Positions 1-10,033 are shown, numbered from the stretch's first letter. The stretch: 64,000 nt of DNA from WHSW01 sp963828755 (GCA_963828755.1 CAWHFY010000012.1:50064-114063); one strand, 5' to 3'. Notes: generated by a model not told the origin, from the sequence alone. Numbers and translations: made by a program.

Positions 1-449
1 AGCGCGATCCCGCCGAGCACGACCGGCTCGGTCGGCAGGCCGCTGAGGTCGAGCGCCGGGATCCCGAAGCCGACCAGGTAGACGAGCAGCACGGTGGGGA
101 TGCCGCGGAAGACGTCCGTGTAGATGGTCGCGAGCAACCGCACGGGGAACAGGGCCGGGGCTCCGGTGGTCCTGAGCAGCGCCACGACCAGGCCGAGGAT
201 CAGCACGACCACCTCGACGATGCAGAACACCCGCACGTCGAGCCAGAAGGCCTTGAGGATGTCCGGGAACGAGTCCTTGAAGACGTCCGCGTTGAAGAAG
301 GTGTCGCGAACGTCCGGCCACCCGGAGCTGGTCAGGGTGAGGACCACGAGGCCGCCGATCACGACGACGGTCGAGACGATCGCGATCGCGAACCCGCGGC
401 GGTCCTTGGCGCGCCGCGCCGCCGTCCGCTCGGCGCGGCGGTCCGCCAT
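1..449 (-). CDS. Polar amino acid ABC transporter permease (partial)
   Basis: This is the N-terminal 149 codons of an inner-membrane permease of the HisM/GlnP family; the gene runs off the left edge. The start is the ATG at 449. A basic cytoplasmic leader is followed by a hydrophobic helix (about residues 20-40), a second helix (about 73-92), and the family-typical stretch with DVFRGIPTVLLVYLVGFGIP, where amino acid permeases usually read FFRGIPxLVxL. The binding lipoprotein lies just upstream on the same strand with a 22-base gap, so the two probably form one transcript. An ATPase is expected beyond the edge. The exact amino acid cannot be told from the sequence. Confidence 0.85.
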   Translation of the reverse strand, partial: MADRRAERTAARRAKDRRGFAIAIVSTVVVIGGLVVLTLTSSGWPDVRDTFFNADVFKDSFPDILKAFWLDVRVFCIVEVVVLILGLVVALLRTTGAPALFPVRLLATIYTDVFRGIPTVLLVYLVGFGIPALDLSGLPTEPVVLGGIA

Positions 450-471
450 CGCTATCCCCCGGCCGCCGGTC

Positions 472-1350
472 CTACTGGAGGACCGGGGCCTTGGTGACGT
501 CGCTCATCCACTTCTTCTCGATCGCCGGCAACTCGCCGGAGCTCTGCAGGTCGGCGATCGCCGCGTTGACGCAGTCGACCAGCGGCGAGTCCTTCTCCAG
601 CAGCGCGCCCCACGTGTCGCCGCCGGGAGCCGCGAACTGACCGATCGTGGTGGCCTCCGGGACCTGCGCCGCGGTCAGGTAGAAGGCCGTCGGGACGTCG
701 ACGACGACCGCGTCGACCTGGCCATTCTTGAGCGCCGAGACGACGTCGTTGGAGTTGTCGAACACCTGCGGCTCGTTGGTCGGCTGGATCGTCGCGTTGA
801 CTGCGTCGAGGCTCGTGGTCCCGATCTGGACGCCGATGTTGGCGTCCGCGAGGTCGGCGAGCGAGGTGGCCGAGGCGAGGCCGGAGTTCTTGAGCACGAC
901 CACGGCCTGCTCGGCCTCGTAGTACGGATCGGAGAAGTCGACCTGCTCCTCGCGCTTCGGCGTGATCGAGATCTGGTTGACGTCGAAGTCGAAGTCCTTC
1001 GGGCCGGGGGCGAAGGAGGCGTTGAACGGGACCACCGTCCACTTCACGTCGGCCGCGTCGAAGCCGAGCTTGTCGGCGATCGCGTAGGCGGTCGCGCTCT
1101 CGAAGCCCTCCCCGTTGGTCGGGTCGTCGTCCTCGAAGTAGGGCGGGTAGGCGGGCTTATCGGTGCCGACCGTCAGCGTCCCGGGGGTCTTCGTCTCCAC
1201 CGTGTCCGGTGTGCAGTCGCTGAGCGAGACGGTCGCGGCGCTGGTCGAGTCGCCGGAGGCGCTCGTCGAATCCTCGTCGGAGCCGCATCCTGCGACGACG
1301 ACGAGCGCGGCGAGCGCGATGGCAAGGAGGGCTATGCGGATCTTCGACAC
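472..1350 (-). CDS. Amino acid ABC transporter substrate-binding lipoprotein
   Basis: Family 3 periplasmic binding protein of about 292 residues. The GTG at 1350 gives a short basic N terminus, a hydrophobic helix and a lipobox ending VVAGC, so the mature protein should be lipid-anchored. A Ser/Thr-rich linker follows. The body carries family marks: GTLTVGTDKPAYPPYFE near the start of the mature domain, GFESATAYAIADKLGF, and the FDFDVNQISITPKREEQVDFSDPYYEAEQ-type region that lines the ligand site in glutamine and arginine binding proteins. An ATG 51 bases upstream (1401) is in frame but would bury the signal peptide. It feeds the downstream permease; the ligand is unknown. Confidence 0.88.
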   Translation of the reverse strand: MSKIRIALLAIALAALVVVAGCGSDEDSTSASGDSTSAATVSLSDCTPDTVETKTPGTLTVGTDKPAYPPYFEDDDPTNGEGFESATAYAIADKLGFDAADVKWTVVPFNASFAPGPKDFDFDVNQISITPKREEQVDFSDPYYEAEQAVVVLKNSGLASATSLADLADANIGVQIGTTSLDAVNATIQPTNEPQVFDNSNDVVSALKNGQVDAVVVDVPTAFYLTAAQVPEATTIGQFAAPGGDTWGALLEKDSPLVDCVNAAIADLQSSGELPAIEKKWMSDVTKAPVLQ

Positions 1351-1400
1351 GGTGGTCAACCTCTGCTCGGGGGCGTCAATGCGCGAAGATCCTACGCGCA

Positions 1401-2330
1401 ATGGCCAGGTGGACGAGCGAAGAGATCGGAGACCTGACTGGGCGCGTCGTCGTGGTGACGGGCGCCAACAGCGGGCTCGGGCTGGTCAGCGCCCGCGAAC
1501 TGGCCCGCTCCGGGGCCCGCGTCGTGCTCGCCGTACGCGATTCTCAGAGGGGCGAGTCGGCGCGCACCCTGATCGCCTCGGCGGTCGCCGACGCTGACCT
1601 CGACGTGCGCTCGCTCGACCTCGCCAGCCTCGCCTCGGTGCGCGAGTTCGCGACCGGCGTGGCCGCCGATCACGGGCGCGTCGACATCCTGCTCAACAAC
1701 GCGGGGGTGATGATGCCGCCGCGAGGTGAGACGGTTGACGGCTTCGAGCGCCAGTTCGGCACCAACCACCTCGGGCACTTCGCGCTCACCGGGCTGCTGC
1801 TCGACGCGCTCGCCGCGTCAGGCGCCGGGCGCGTGGTCACCGTCTCGAGCCTCGAACACAAGCTGGGCAGACTCGACTTCGACGACCTGCAGTGGGAGCG
1901 CTCGTACTCGCCCCGCCCGGCTTACCAGCGGTCGAAGTTCGCGAACGCCGTCTTCGGGCTCGAGCTCGACCGCCGCCTGCGGGCGGCCGGCCTGCCGGTG
2001 ATCAGCGTGCTCGCGCATCCCGGCTACTCGGACACCAACCTGCAGAGCACCGGGCCGACCGGGCTGATGAAGGCCGTCCTCGTGGTCGGTAACCGCGTCT
2101 TCGCGCAGGACGCCGAGCGCGGCGCGCTGCCGCAGCTGTACGCCGCGACCGCCGACGGGGTCGAGGGCGGCCAGTTCTTCGGGCCCGACGGCTTGCGGGA
2201 GGTCCGCGGCTCGCCGACCGAGGTCGAGCCGGTCGGCCGCGCCCGCGACCCGGAGACGGGGCGCCGGCTGTGGGACGTCTCCGAGGAGCTCACCGGCGTC
2301 GCGTACCTGTCCGAGTCCGTCGCGGCTTGA
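1401..2330 (+). CDS. Short-chain dehydrogenase/reductase (retinol-dehydrogenase-like)
   Basis: NAD(P)-dependent oxidoreductase of 309 residues. The cofactor motif TGANSGLG sits at about residues 20-27, NNAG follows in LLNNAGVMMPP, and the catalytic pair is in YQRSK (Y-x-x-x-K). The longer-than-usual C terminus and the GFERQFGTNHLGHFALT segment place it with the retinol dehydrogenase/WWOX-like branch rather than the FabG branch. It starts divergently 51 bases from the binding-protein gene. Its stop TGA overlaps the TTG start of the next flavoprotein gene, so the two are translationally coupled and may act on the same lipophilic substrate. Substrate unknown. Confidence 0.88.
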   Translation: MARWTSEEIGDLTGRVVVVTGANSGLGLVSARELARSGARVVLAVRDSQRGESARTLIASAVADADLDVRSLDLASLASVREFATGVAADHGRVDILLNNAGVMMPPRGETVDGFERQFGTNHLGHFALTGLLLDALAASGAGRVVTVSSLEHKLGRLDFDDLQWERSYSPRPAYQRSKFANAVFGLELDRRLRAAGLPVISVLAHPGYSDTNLQSTGPTGLMKAVLVVGNRVFAQDAERGALPQLYAATADGVEGGQFFGPDGLREVRGSPTEVEPVGRARDPETGRRLWDVSEELTGVAYLSESVAA

Positions 2331-3938
2331 GCACCGGCGGCGACACCTACTCGGTGCTCGGCCAGGTCGGGCTGCCCGCTCCGGCCGCCGAGCTCGCGGG
2401 CCGCGAGTGGGACGCGATCGTGGTCGGTGCCGGGCACAACGGGCTCACCGCGGCCGCCTACCTGGCCCGGGCGGGCAAGCGGGTGCTGGTTTGCGAGCGC
2501 CGCGACCGCCTGGGCGGCGCGGCGACGCTGGAGCGGCCGTTCTCGGACCGGCGCTTCGTGGTCAGCCCGTGCGCGTACCTGGTCGGCCTGCTCGACGACG
2601 TCGTGATCTCCGAGCTCGAGCTCGAGCGCCACGGCTACTCGGTCACCCCGGCCGACCCGAACCTCTGGTGCCCGTTCGATGACGGCAGCTCCTACGCCGG
2701 CTTCCTCGACGCGCAGCGCACCGAGGACTACCTGCTGGCCCAGGGCTTCACCGCCGCCGACATCGCCGGGTTGTCCGAGTTCGGCGCCGTCTTCGACCGG
2801 ATCCGCGATCTGCTGCGTCGTGGCGCGGACGGCGACACTTGGCGCTCGCCGTCCCCCGACCGCGAGCGGATCGAGCGTCTGCTCGGCGACGACGAGGAGC
2901 TGATCGGGATCGTGTTCGAGGAGTCGATCGACTCGCTGCTCGGCCGCTACGTCGACGACCATCGGCTTCGCGATGCGATCGGCTGCCAGGGGACGATCGG
3001 GACCTTCGCTGGGCCCAAGGACCCGGGCACGGCGGCGATCCGGCTCATGCACCATCAGGGCGACCTCCTCGGCCTCGGCTCGGTCTGGGGCTACGTCGAG
3101 GGTGGCCTGGGCCGCGCCTCGTTCGCGATCGCCGACGCGGCGCTCGAGGCCGGCGCCACGCTCGCCGCCGGCCTCCCCGTGGCCGCGATCGTCCCGGGCG
3201 AGGGGGTAGAGCTCGAGTCCGGCGAGCGGATCACGGCGCCGATCGTGATCTGCAACGCCGACCCGAAACGACTGCTCGGCCTGCTCGACGCGGGCGGGGC
3301 GCAGCTGCCGGGCGGCTACCGCGAGCGGCTCGAGGGCTGGGACGTGAGCTCGCCGGTGATGAAGCTCAACGTTGCGCTGAGCCGGTTTCCGACCTTCCCG
3401 GCGGCGCCGGTCGGGCTGGTTCCCGAGCGCGCCCAGGTGACGATCACCGATGGGATCGACGCTGCCCAGCGGGCGGTCGAGTCGGCCCGGGCGCGGCGTC
3501 CCGGCGATCGGCTTCTGCGAGCTCTACTTCCAGTCCGCCTACGACCGCACCGTGGTCCCCGACGGCCACGAGGTGATGAGCGTCTTCTGCCAGTTCGTCC
3601 CCTACGAGCTCGCCGAGGGCGACTGGGACTCGCGGCGCGACGAGATCGCGGCGATGGCGCTCGACGCGATCGAGGCCCGCGCGCCCGACCTGCGCGACTG
3701 CATCGAAGAGCTCCAGGTGATGGGGCCGCCGGACATCGAGCAGCGGATCGGCCTGAGTGGCGGCCACATCTTTCAGGGTCAGGTCCTGCCGAGCCAGATG
3801 TGGGATCGCCGGCTCGAGGCCCGCACGCCGCTCCACGGCCTCTACCTCTGCGGCGCCGCGACCCACCCGGGTGGCTCGGTGATCGCCCTGAACGGCCGCA
3901 TCGCCGCGGGCGAGGCGCTGGGCGCCGAGCCGGGCTGA
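2327..3938 (+). CDS. FAD-dependent oxidoreductase, phytoene desaturase/PYROXD2-like (frameshifted)
   Basis: Flavoprotein of about 536 residues once one apparent extra base near 3488 is removed; the open length is 3n+1. The dinucleotide motif VVGAGHNGLTAAAYLARAG lies near the N terminus and a second FAD contact, LCGAATHPGGSVIALNGR, near the C terminus. It is a close paralogue of the gene at 60728-62338, with the same length and shared blocks such as RFVVSPCAY and VICNADPKR. The TTG start at 2327 overlaps the SDR stop and matches the position of the GTG start of the paralogue. Family members include carotenoid desaturases and human PYROXD2; the actual substrate cannot be assigned. Confidence 0.82.
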
Positions 3939-4088
3939 GCGCGCCGGGCCGGACAGTTCGCCCGCAGCGCGAACGCTGCGCATCCAGCCCCGGTTTCCGG
4001 GCAATCGCCCGGACAGCTCGCCGAGCGGCGCGTGTCCGGGCTTTCGGCCCGCAACCCCGGTTCGCCCGCGCCGCATTACCTTGCGTCC

Positions 4089-5244
4089 ATGCGCCGCCTG
4101 TTCCCGCTCGTCGCCGCGGTGATCCTCGTCGACACGATGTTCTACGCGGCGATCACGCCGCTGCTTCCCGAGTACGCGAACGAGCACGGGCTGACGAAGA
4201 CGGCCGCGGGGGTCCTGAGCGCCGCCTACGCCGCCGGGACCCTGATCGCGGCGCTTCCATCGGGCTTCCTCGCCGCCCGGATCGGCTTTCGCTCGACGAT
4301 GCTGGTCGGGCTCTTCCTCCTCGGCACCTCGAGCGTCGTCTTCGCCTTCGCCACCGACGATCGTCGTCCTCGACCTCGCTCGCTTCGCCGAGGGCGTCGG
4401 CGGGGCCTGCGCCTGGACCGGCGGACTCGCCTGGCTGCTGGCCGCGGCGCCGCTGGAGCGCCGCGGGGAGATGATCGGCGCCGCGCTGGCCGCGGCGATC
4501 TTCGGGATCCTGCTCGGCCCGGTGATCGGCGGGATCGCCACCGTCACCGGCCCCGAGGTGGTCTTCTGCGCCGTCGGCGTGATCGCCGCGGTGCTCGCGG
4601 CGTGGGTGCTCGCCACCCCGGCGATCAGGCCGAGCGGGGTGCCGAGCGTGCGCCGCGTAGCGGCGGCGATCATGGGCGCGCCGGTGCTGTTCGCGTTCTG
4701 GCTCGTCGTCCTGCCGTCGGTCCTCTCGGGCGCCTTCGACGTGCTGATCCCGCTGCGGATGGACAGCTTCGGCGCCTCCGGGATCGCGGTCGGCGCCGCC
4801 TTCTTCATCGCGGCGGCGATCGAGGCGTTCACGGCGCCGGCGATCGGCCGCGTCTCGGATCGCCGTGGGCGGATGGCCCCCATCCTGGCCGGCCTGGTTG
4901 CGGCGCCGATCGCGGCGCTGATCCTGCCGGTGCCGGGGTCGACCGTCGTCCTCGCGGTCGCCCTGGTGGCGGTCGTGCTCGCGATGAGCCTGATCTGGAC
5001 CCCGGCGATGGCGCTGCTCTCCGACAACGCGGAGGCGGCCGGGCTCGACCTCGCGTTCGCCAGCGCCCTGGTGAGCCTCGCCTGGGCGGGCGGACAGGTG
5101 ATCGGCGGCTCGGCGCTGGCCGGGCTCGCCGACGCGACCGCCGACGCCTGGGCCTACGCGTTGATCGCCGCGCTGTTCGCGCTCACCCTGAGCGCGGTGG
5201 CGCTCCGCCGGCGCGACCGGGTGCCGGTGGGGGCGGGCGGGTAG
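4089..5244 (+). CDS. MFS transporter (frameshifted)
   Basis: Twelve-helix major facilitator of about 384 residues. The start ATG at 4089 opens directly into helix 1 (RLFPLVAAVILVDTMFYAAI). The loop 2-3 signature appears as LAARIGFRSTMLVG. An extra base near 4350, after FAFATD, moves the frame; the continuation TIVVLDLARFAEGVGG belongs to helix 4. The second half holds FGILLGPVIGGIA and a second loop signature, RVSDRRGRMAPIL. The 150 bases upstream contain no gene, only imperfectly repeated GC-rich words around CCGGACAG and a small hairpin. Sugar- or drug-efflux members of DHA1 look closest; the substrate is unknown. Confidence 0.8.
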
Positions 5245-5255
5245 CGGAGCCTCGG

Positions 5256-6585
5256 ATGGGAGCGGACGACAGGGAGGCGGAGAACGAGGCGAGGGCTGCG
5301 CCGCGCGATCACGCCGACATTGCTGCTCGTGTTCATCGTCGGCGACATCCTCGGCGGCGGCATCTACGCGCTGGTCGGCGAGGTCGGCGCCGAGACCGGT
5401 GGCGCGATCTGGTCGGCCTTCCTGCTCGCCCTGGTGATGGCCGCCTTCACGGCCGGTTCCTACGCGGAGCTGGTCTCGAAGTACCCGCGGGCCGGCGGGG
5501 CGGCGCTTTACGTTCACCGCGCCTTCAAGAACAACTTTCTGTCGTTCATCGTCGCCTTCGCCGTGGTTGCGTCCGGGATCACCTCTGCCAGCGCGCTCGC
5601 GCGCGGCTTCGGCGGCGACTACCTGAGCGAGTTCGTCGACATCAAGGTGGTGCTCGGGGCGCTCGCGCTGCTCGCCCTGATCACGCTGATCAACCTGCGC
5701 GGCATCTCGGAGTCGGTGAAGCTCAACGTCGGGCTCACGATCGTCGAGATCGGCGGCCTGCTCCTGATCGTCCTGATCGCCGTGGTCGCGATCATCGACG
5801 GCGACGCGGACCCGGGGCGCGCGTTCGAGTTCAAGGAGGGCAGCAGCGTGCCGGCGGCGATGCTCGCCGGCGCCGCGCTCGCCTTTTACGCGCTGGTCGG
5901 CTTCGAGGACTCGGTCAACGTCGCCGAGGAGACCAAGAACCCGAGCCGCACCTACCCGAAGGTCCTCTTCATGGGCCTCGGGATCGCCGGCGTCCTGTAC
6001 TTCCTGGTCACCGTCGGCGCCTCCGCGGTCGTCCCGACCGCCGACCTGACGGCCTCCAGCGGCCCGCTGCTCGAGGTCGTCAAGCAGGGCCCGCTCGGGA
6101 TCCCGGAGAAGGTGTTCTCGGCGATCGGCCTCCTGGCGCTCTCCAACGGCGCCCTGATCAACATGATCATGGCCTCGCGCCTGCTCTACGGGATGGCGCA
6201 GGAGGGGGTCGTCCCGGCGCCGCTCGGGATCGTCGGCAGCGCCCGGCGCACGCCGTGGGTGGCGATCCTGTTCACGACCGCGATCGCGGCGGTGCTGATC
6301 ATCACCGGCGACCTCTCGAAGCTCGCCGACACCACCGTCGCCCTGCTCGTCGTCGTCTTCGCGATCGTCAACGCGAGCGTCCTCTTCCTGCGCCGCGACC
6401 CGGTGGACCACGAGCACTTCCGCATCCCGTCGATCTTTCCGGTGCTCGGGGTCGGCGTCTCGATCGCGCTGCTCACTCAGATCGAGGCCGAGGTCTGGGC
6501 GCGAGCCGGGATCCTGATCGCGCTCGGCCTCGTCCTCTGGTTGCTGAACGCCTTGGTGCTGCGCGTGCAGCCCGCGAGCGCCTAG
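5256..6585 (+). CDS. APC-family amino acid permease (start region frameshifted)
   Basis: Amino acid-polyamine-organocation permease, about 440 residues with roughly twelve hydrophobic segments. The conserved helix 1 reads TLLLVFIVGDILGGGIYALV, the glycine-rich substrate site of this family. Helix 6 contains FYALVGFEDSVNVAEETKNP, the usual xFxGFExxxxxxEExxNP motif. The coding frame has no ATG or GTG upstream of helix 1. The best reading starts at ATG 5256 (MGADDREAENE) and gains one extra base near 5287, leading into RGLRRAITPT; otherwise a TTG at 5320 would cut into helix 1. It follows the MFS gene after 11 bases, possibly co-transcribed. Confidence 0.8.
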
Positions 6586-6595
6586 CCTTCCGCGC

Positions 6596-7450
6596 ATGCA
6601 GCGAATGGGCCTCGCGCCGGCGCTGGTCGCGCTGATCGCATCGATCGCGATCCCCGCCACGGCCTCGGCGGCCAAGCACTTCCGCGCCTACGCGTCCTGC
6701 GGAGCGAAGGGCAGGCACGCCGACGCCTTCTGTTTCGAGGGCGACCACCCGGTCGCCGTCCTGCGCGCGTTCGACAAGGCGAAGGTCGGCTACCGGCTCT
6801 GCTTCCGCAAGGCCGGCGACCGCCAGCATTGCCGCGATCGCCACACCCGCAAGCCCGGCCAGCTCTCGCGAACGCGCTTCGACGTCGACGGCGCCGCCAA
6901 GTACAAGCTCGCCTGGTTCGTAAACGGGCGCGCTGTCGACCGCGACAAGCTCGTCGTGCGCGAGCGGGCCGTCTTCGCGGTCGGCGACTCGCTCGGCGAG
7001 GGGACGAAGCCGTACCTGCCCGGCGCGCTGCCCGGCTGGAAGGTGAGCCAGTCCGTTTCGGTCTCGCGCTTTCTGCCCGAGGGCGTCTCGATCGTCCGCA
7101 GCCGCGGCGGGCTGCCCGCGGCGATCGTCTTCGCGCTCGGCACCAACGACGACCCCCACAACGTGAGCGGCTTTCGCAACGCGGTCGACTCGGTGCTCGC
7201 GATCGCCGGGCGGACCCGCTGCGTGGTCGTCCCGAACATCGTCCGGCCCCCGGTGGGCGGTGCCAGCTACTCGGGCTTCAACAGCGCTCTGAACGACCTC
7301 GCCAAGCACCACCAGAACCTGCGCATCGTCGATTGGGCCGGGCTGGTCGCCTCCAACCGCGGCTGGCTCGCCGGCGACGGCGTGCACGTCAACGCGACCG
7401 GCTACCAGGCGCGGGCGCGGGCGATCGCCAAACAGGTCGAGCGGTGCTGA
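6596..7450 (+). CDS. Secreted SGNH/GDSL-type hydrolase
   Basis: Exported protein of 284 residues with an N-terminal signal peptide ending near ATASAA. The first hundred mature residues are a cysteine-containing beta-rich domain without a clear family. The C-terminal half is an SGNH hydrolase: block I is FAVGDSLGEG (nucleophile serine), block III is ALGTNDD, and block V is LAGDGVHVNATGY with the catalytic Asp and His. Enzymes of this fold act as esterases or polysaccharide deacetylases outside the cell; which one cannot be told. It starts 10 bases after the permease stop, and the cupin gene follows after 4 bases. Confidence 0.82.
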   Translation: MQRMGLAPALVALIASIAIPATASAAKHFRAYASCGAKGRHADAFCFEGDHPVAVLRAFDKAKVGYRLCFRKAGDRQHCRDRHTRKPGQLSRTRFDVDGAAKYKLAWFVNGRAVDRDKLVVRERAVFAVGDSLGEGTKPYLPGALPGWKVSQSVSVSRFLPEGVSIVRSRGGLPAAIVFALGTNDDPHNVSGFRNAVDSVLAIAGRTRCVVVPNIVRPPVGGASYSGFNSALNDLAKHHQNLRIVDWAGLVASNRGWLAGDGVHVNATGYQARARAIAKQVERC

Positions 7451-7454
7451 TCCG

Positions 7455-7955
7455 ATGGCCGAGACGCTGCAGCTGACCGAGTCCGAGTTCGTCACCGTGG
7501 TCGAGTCGACCCCGGAGGCGCTCGTGGTCGAGGCCACGTACGGCCCCGGCGGCAGCCCGCCGCCAAAGCACCTCCACCCGGTCCAGGACGAGGTCTTTCA
7601 GATCCTCGAGGGCACCCTGCGCTTCCGGCTCGGCTCGATCGAGCGCGACCTCGAGGTCGGCGAGGAGATCGAGATCCCGGCCGGGGTCGCGCACCAGGTC
7701 TTCAACCCGCACGACGAGGTCGCGCGGGTGAGCTGGCGCACCAGCCCGGCGGGGCGCACCGAGCAGTGGTTCCGCGCCGTCGACGCGCTCAACCGCGAGG
7801 CGGGCGGCAAGACGCCGAGCGCGCTGGCCTACGCGGTCCTGCTGAGCGCGTACCGCGACAGCTTCCGTCTCGCGATCGGGCCCGACCCCCTGGTCGGCCC
7901 GGTGATCGCCGCGCTCGGCGCGCTCGGGCGCCTGCGCGGGCACCGCGCCACATAG
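7455..7955 (+). CDS. Cupin-domain protein
   Basis: Small cytoplasmic protein of 166 residues. The two cupin motifs are visible. Motif 1 is PKHLHPVQDEVFQILEG with the metal-binding H-x-H and a Glu. Motif 2 is IEIPAGVAHQVFNP with the fourth His. The C-terminal 70 residues form a hydrophobic helical extension (YAVLLSAYRDSFRLAIG), unusual for a bare cupin and perhaps membrane- or partner-associated. It sits tightly between the SGNH hydrolase and the LLM oxidoreductase (9-base gap). Function beyond metal or small-molecule binding is not predictable. Confidence 0.8.
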   Translation: MAETLQLTESEFVTVVESTPEALVVEATYGPGGSPPPKHLHPVQDEVFQILEGTLRFRLGSIERDLEVGEEIEIPAGVAHQVFNPHDEVARVSWRTSPAGRTEQWFRAVDALNREAGGKTPSALAYAVLLSAYRDSFRLAIGPDPLVGPVIAALGALGRLRGHRAT

Positions 7956-7964
7956 GCTGGCGCG

Positions 7965-8813
7965 GTGAAGTTCGCGGTCGGCTACTTCCCCACGGACGAG
8001 GGCATCGACCCGGTCACCCTGGCCCGGATGGTCGAGGAGCGCCCGTTCGAGTCCCTGTTCTTCACCGACCACACCCACATCCCGGCGTCGCGCGAAACGC
8101 CCTATCCGGCCGGGACCGAGCTACCGCGCGAGTACTCGCGCATCCACGACCCGTTCGTCGCCCTGATGGCCGCGGGAGCCGCCACCGAGCGGATCCTGCT
8201 CGGGACCGGGGTCTGCCTGGTGGTCGAGCGCGACCCGATCGCGACCGCGAAGGCCGCCGCCAGCGTCGACCGCCTCACGGGCGGGCGGCTGCTGTTCGGG
8301 GTCGGGGCGGGCTGGAACGAGGACGAGATGCGAAACCACGGCACCGACCCGCGCCGCCGGTTCTCGATCCTGCGCGAGCGGGTCGAGGCGATCAAGGAGA
8401 TCTGGACCAACGACGAGGCGAGCTACCACGGCGAGCACGTCGACTTCGACCGGATCTGGTGCTGGCCGAAGCCGCTCACCGAGCCGCACCCGCCGATCAT
8501 CGTCGGCGGCCACGGCAAGCGGGTGCTCGACCGCGTGCTCGCCTTCGGCGACGAGTGGATTCCGAACCGGATCGGCGACGACGCCAAGATCAGCGCCCGG
8601 ATCGCCCGGTTGCGCGACGCCGGGGTCGACGCCGGGCGCGGGCCGATCCCGACCACGCTCGCCAACGCCCCGACCGATCCCGAGGTGCTCGACCTCTACG
8701 AGCGCTCCGGCGTGCACCGGGCGTTGTTCTGGGTCGCGCAGGGCGACGAGGCGGACCTCGAGCGCCGACTCGACCGGCTCAGCGCCGCGGTCGAGGTCTA
8801 CGAGAGCGCCTGA
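7965..8813 (+). CDS. LLM-class F420-dependent oxidoreductase
   Basis: Luciferase-like monooxygenase fold, 282 residues, GTG start. The N terminus MKFAVGYFPTDEGIDPVTLA and the barrel segments LFFTDHTHIP, LLGTGVCLVVERDPI and LLFGVGAGWNEDEM match the actinobacterial TIGR03619-type group, whose members use F420 or flavin. IIVGGHGKRVLDRVLAFGDEW is the phosphate-binding strand. Such enzymes reduce or oxidise small organic substrates; the substrate is unknown. It is the last gene of the rightward run that begins at 1401, and converges on the flavoprotein at 8879. Confidence 0.85.
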   Translation: MKFAVGYFPTDEGIDPVTLARMVEERPFESLFFTDHTHIPASRETPYPAGTELPREYSRIHDPFVALMAAGAATERILLGTGVCLVVERDPIATAKAAASVDRLTGGRLLFGVGAGWNEDEMRNHGTDPRRRFSILRERVEAIKEIWTNDEASYHGEHVDFDRIWCWPKPLTEPHPPIIVGGHGKRVLDRVLAFGDEWIPNRIGDDAKISARIARLRDAGVDAGRGPIPTTLANAPTDPEVLDLYERSGVHRALFWVAQGDEADLERRLDRLSAAVEVYESA

Positions 8814-8878
8814 GCCGGCGCCGGGTCGCCCCAACCGGCTCGGTCTCGGCGCGGCTGGAGCGCGGCCAGGCCGGTCGC

Positions 8879-10033
8879 TCAGAGCTGCGTCGAATCGAAC
8901 TCGAGCCCCAGCAGCGAGCGGCCGGTCAGCTCCCAGGTCGCCGGCCCGACCAGCATGTGCTGGGTCGCGGCGTGGATGTCGCGGAAGCGGCGCTCGAGCG
9001 GCCCGGTCTCATAGATCGCGCTGCCTCCGGCCAGCGACCAGGCGGCGTCGACCGCCGACGCCGAGGACTCGATCGCGTTGGTGGCGGCGAGCCGCAGCCC
9101 GGCGCGCAGCTCGAGCGGGATCGTGCGGTCCGTCCGCGCCGCCTCCCAGGCGCGCTCGACCGCGTCGTAGAGCAACGCCCGCGCGGACCGCACCGCCGCC
9201 TCGGCGCGCGCGATCCCGGACTGGGTCGAGGCTCGCTCGGCGAGCTTGCGGGTGCTCAGCGTCGGGGTCTTCACGCCGGCGAGCTCGCCGACGTCGTCGA
9301 GCGCTCCGCGGGCGATCCCGAGACCGACCGCGGCGATCGCCCCGGCGAGCAGCCCGAACGGGGGGAACGCGTAGAGCGGGCCGGGCTCGCGAGGCGCGCC
9401 GGTGAGCAGCGAGGCCGAGCGCGCCGCCGGGATCGCGACGGCGTCGGCGACCACATCGTGGCTGCCGGTCGCACGCAGCCCGGAGACCGACCAGGTGTCG
9501 ACCACCTCGACCTCCGGGGCGGCGAACAGCGCGAGGCGGATGTCGGGGCGCCCGGACTCGAGCATCCGCGCCTCGCCGTCGTCGTGGACGACGCAACCGC
9601 CCATCACCCAGTCGCAGTGCTCGACGTTGCTCGCGAAGCGCCAGCGGCCCGAGATCGAGAGCAGCTCGTCGTTCGCGTCGGCGCGGCCCGAGGGCGCGAA
9701 GACGCCGCCGACCACGGTCGCCGCGCCGCCGTAGACCTCGGCCGCGGACTCGGGCTCGAGGTAGGCGGCCAGCATGCCCGCGGTCGCGCAGACCGCCACG
9801 CACCAGCCGGCGGCGCCGTCGCCGCGGGCGAGCACCTCGACCGACTCGAGCAGCTGCGCGGGAGGGGCCTCGCCGCCGCCGACCGACGCGGGCACGCAGA
9901 GCCGATAGAGGCCGGCGGCCGCGATCGCCTTCGAGAGCTCGGGTTCGAGCGCTCGGCGCCGCTCGGAGGCGCTCGCCAGCCGGGCCGCCATCGGCGCGAG
10001 CTCGCGCGCGCCCTGCACCGTCGGTCCCGCCAT
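8879..10033 (-). CDS. Acyl-CoA dehydrogenase-like flavoprotein (HsaA/monooxygenase type)
   Basis: Protein of 384 residues of the acyl-CoA dehydrogenase superfamily whose C-terminal part is the type-2 domain found in HsaA-like flavin-dependent hydroxylases. Visible marks are LYRLCVPASVGGGEAPPAQL, ISGRWRFASNVEHCDWVMGG (beta domain), WSVSGLRATGSHDVVADAV and, at the end, RRFRDIHAATQHMLVGPATW, where dehydrogenases and hydroxylases contact flavin. The catalytic Glu of true fatty acyl-CoA dehydrogenases is not apparent. It may oxidise an aromatic or steroid-like substrate, or simply be an acyl-CoA dehydrogenase paralogue. It reads away from the long hairpin at 10154. Confidence 0.75.
   Translation of the reverse strand: MAGPTVQGARELAPMAARLASASERRRALEPELSKAIAAAGLYRLCVPASVGGGEAPPAQLLESVEVLARGDGAAGWCVAVCATAGMLAAYLEPESAAEVYGGAATVVGGVFAPSGRADANDELLSISGRWRFASNVEHCDWVMGGCVVHDDGEARMLESGRPDIRLALFAAPEVEVVDTWSVSGLRATGSHDVVADAVAIPAARSASLLTGAPREPGPLYAFPPFGLLAGAIAAVGLGIARGALDDVGELAGVKTPTLSTRKLAERASTQSGIARAEAAVRSARALLYDAVERAWEAARTDRTIPLELRAGLRLAATNAIESSASAVDAAWSLAGGSAIYETGPLERRFRDIHAATQHMLVGPATWELTGRSLLGLEFDSTQL

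Noticed and set aside
4153..6675. Very long open frame (840 codons) on the minus strand opposite the MFS and APC genes
   Set aside because: Its product is a low-complexity Arg/Asp/Gly string typical of antisense frames in GC-rich DNA, while the plus strand carries clear transporter motifs.
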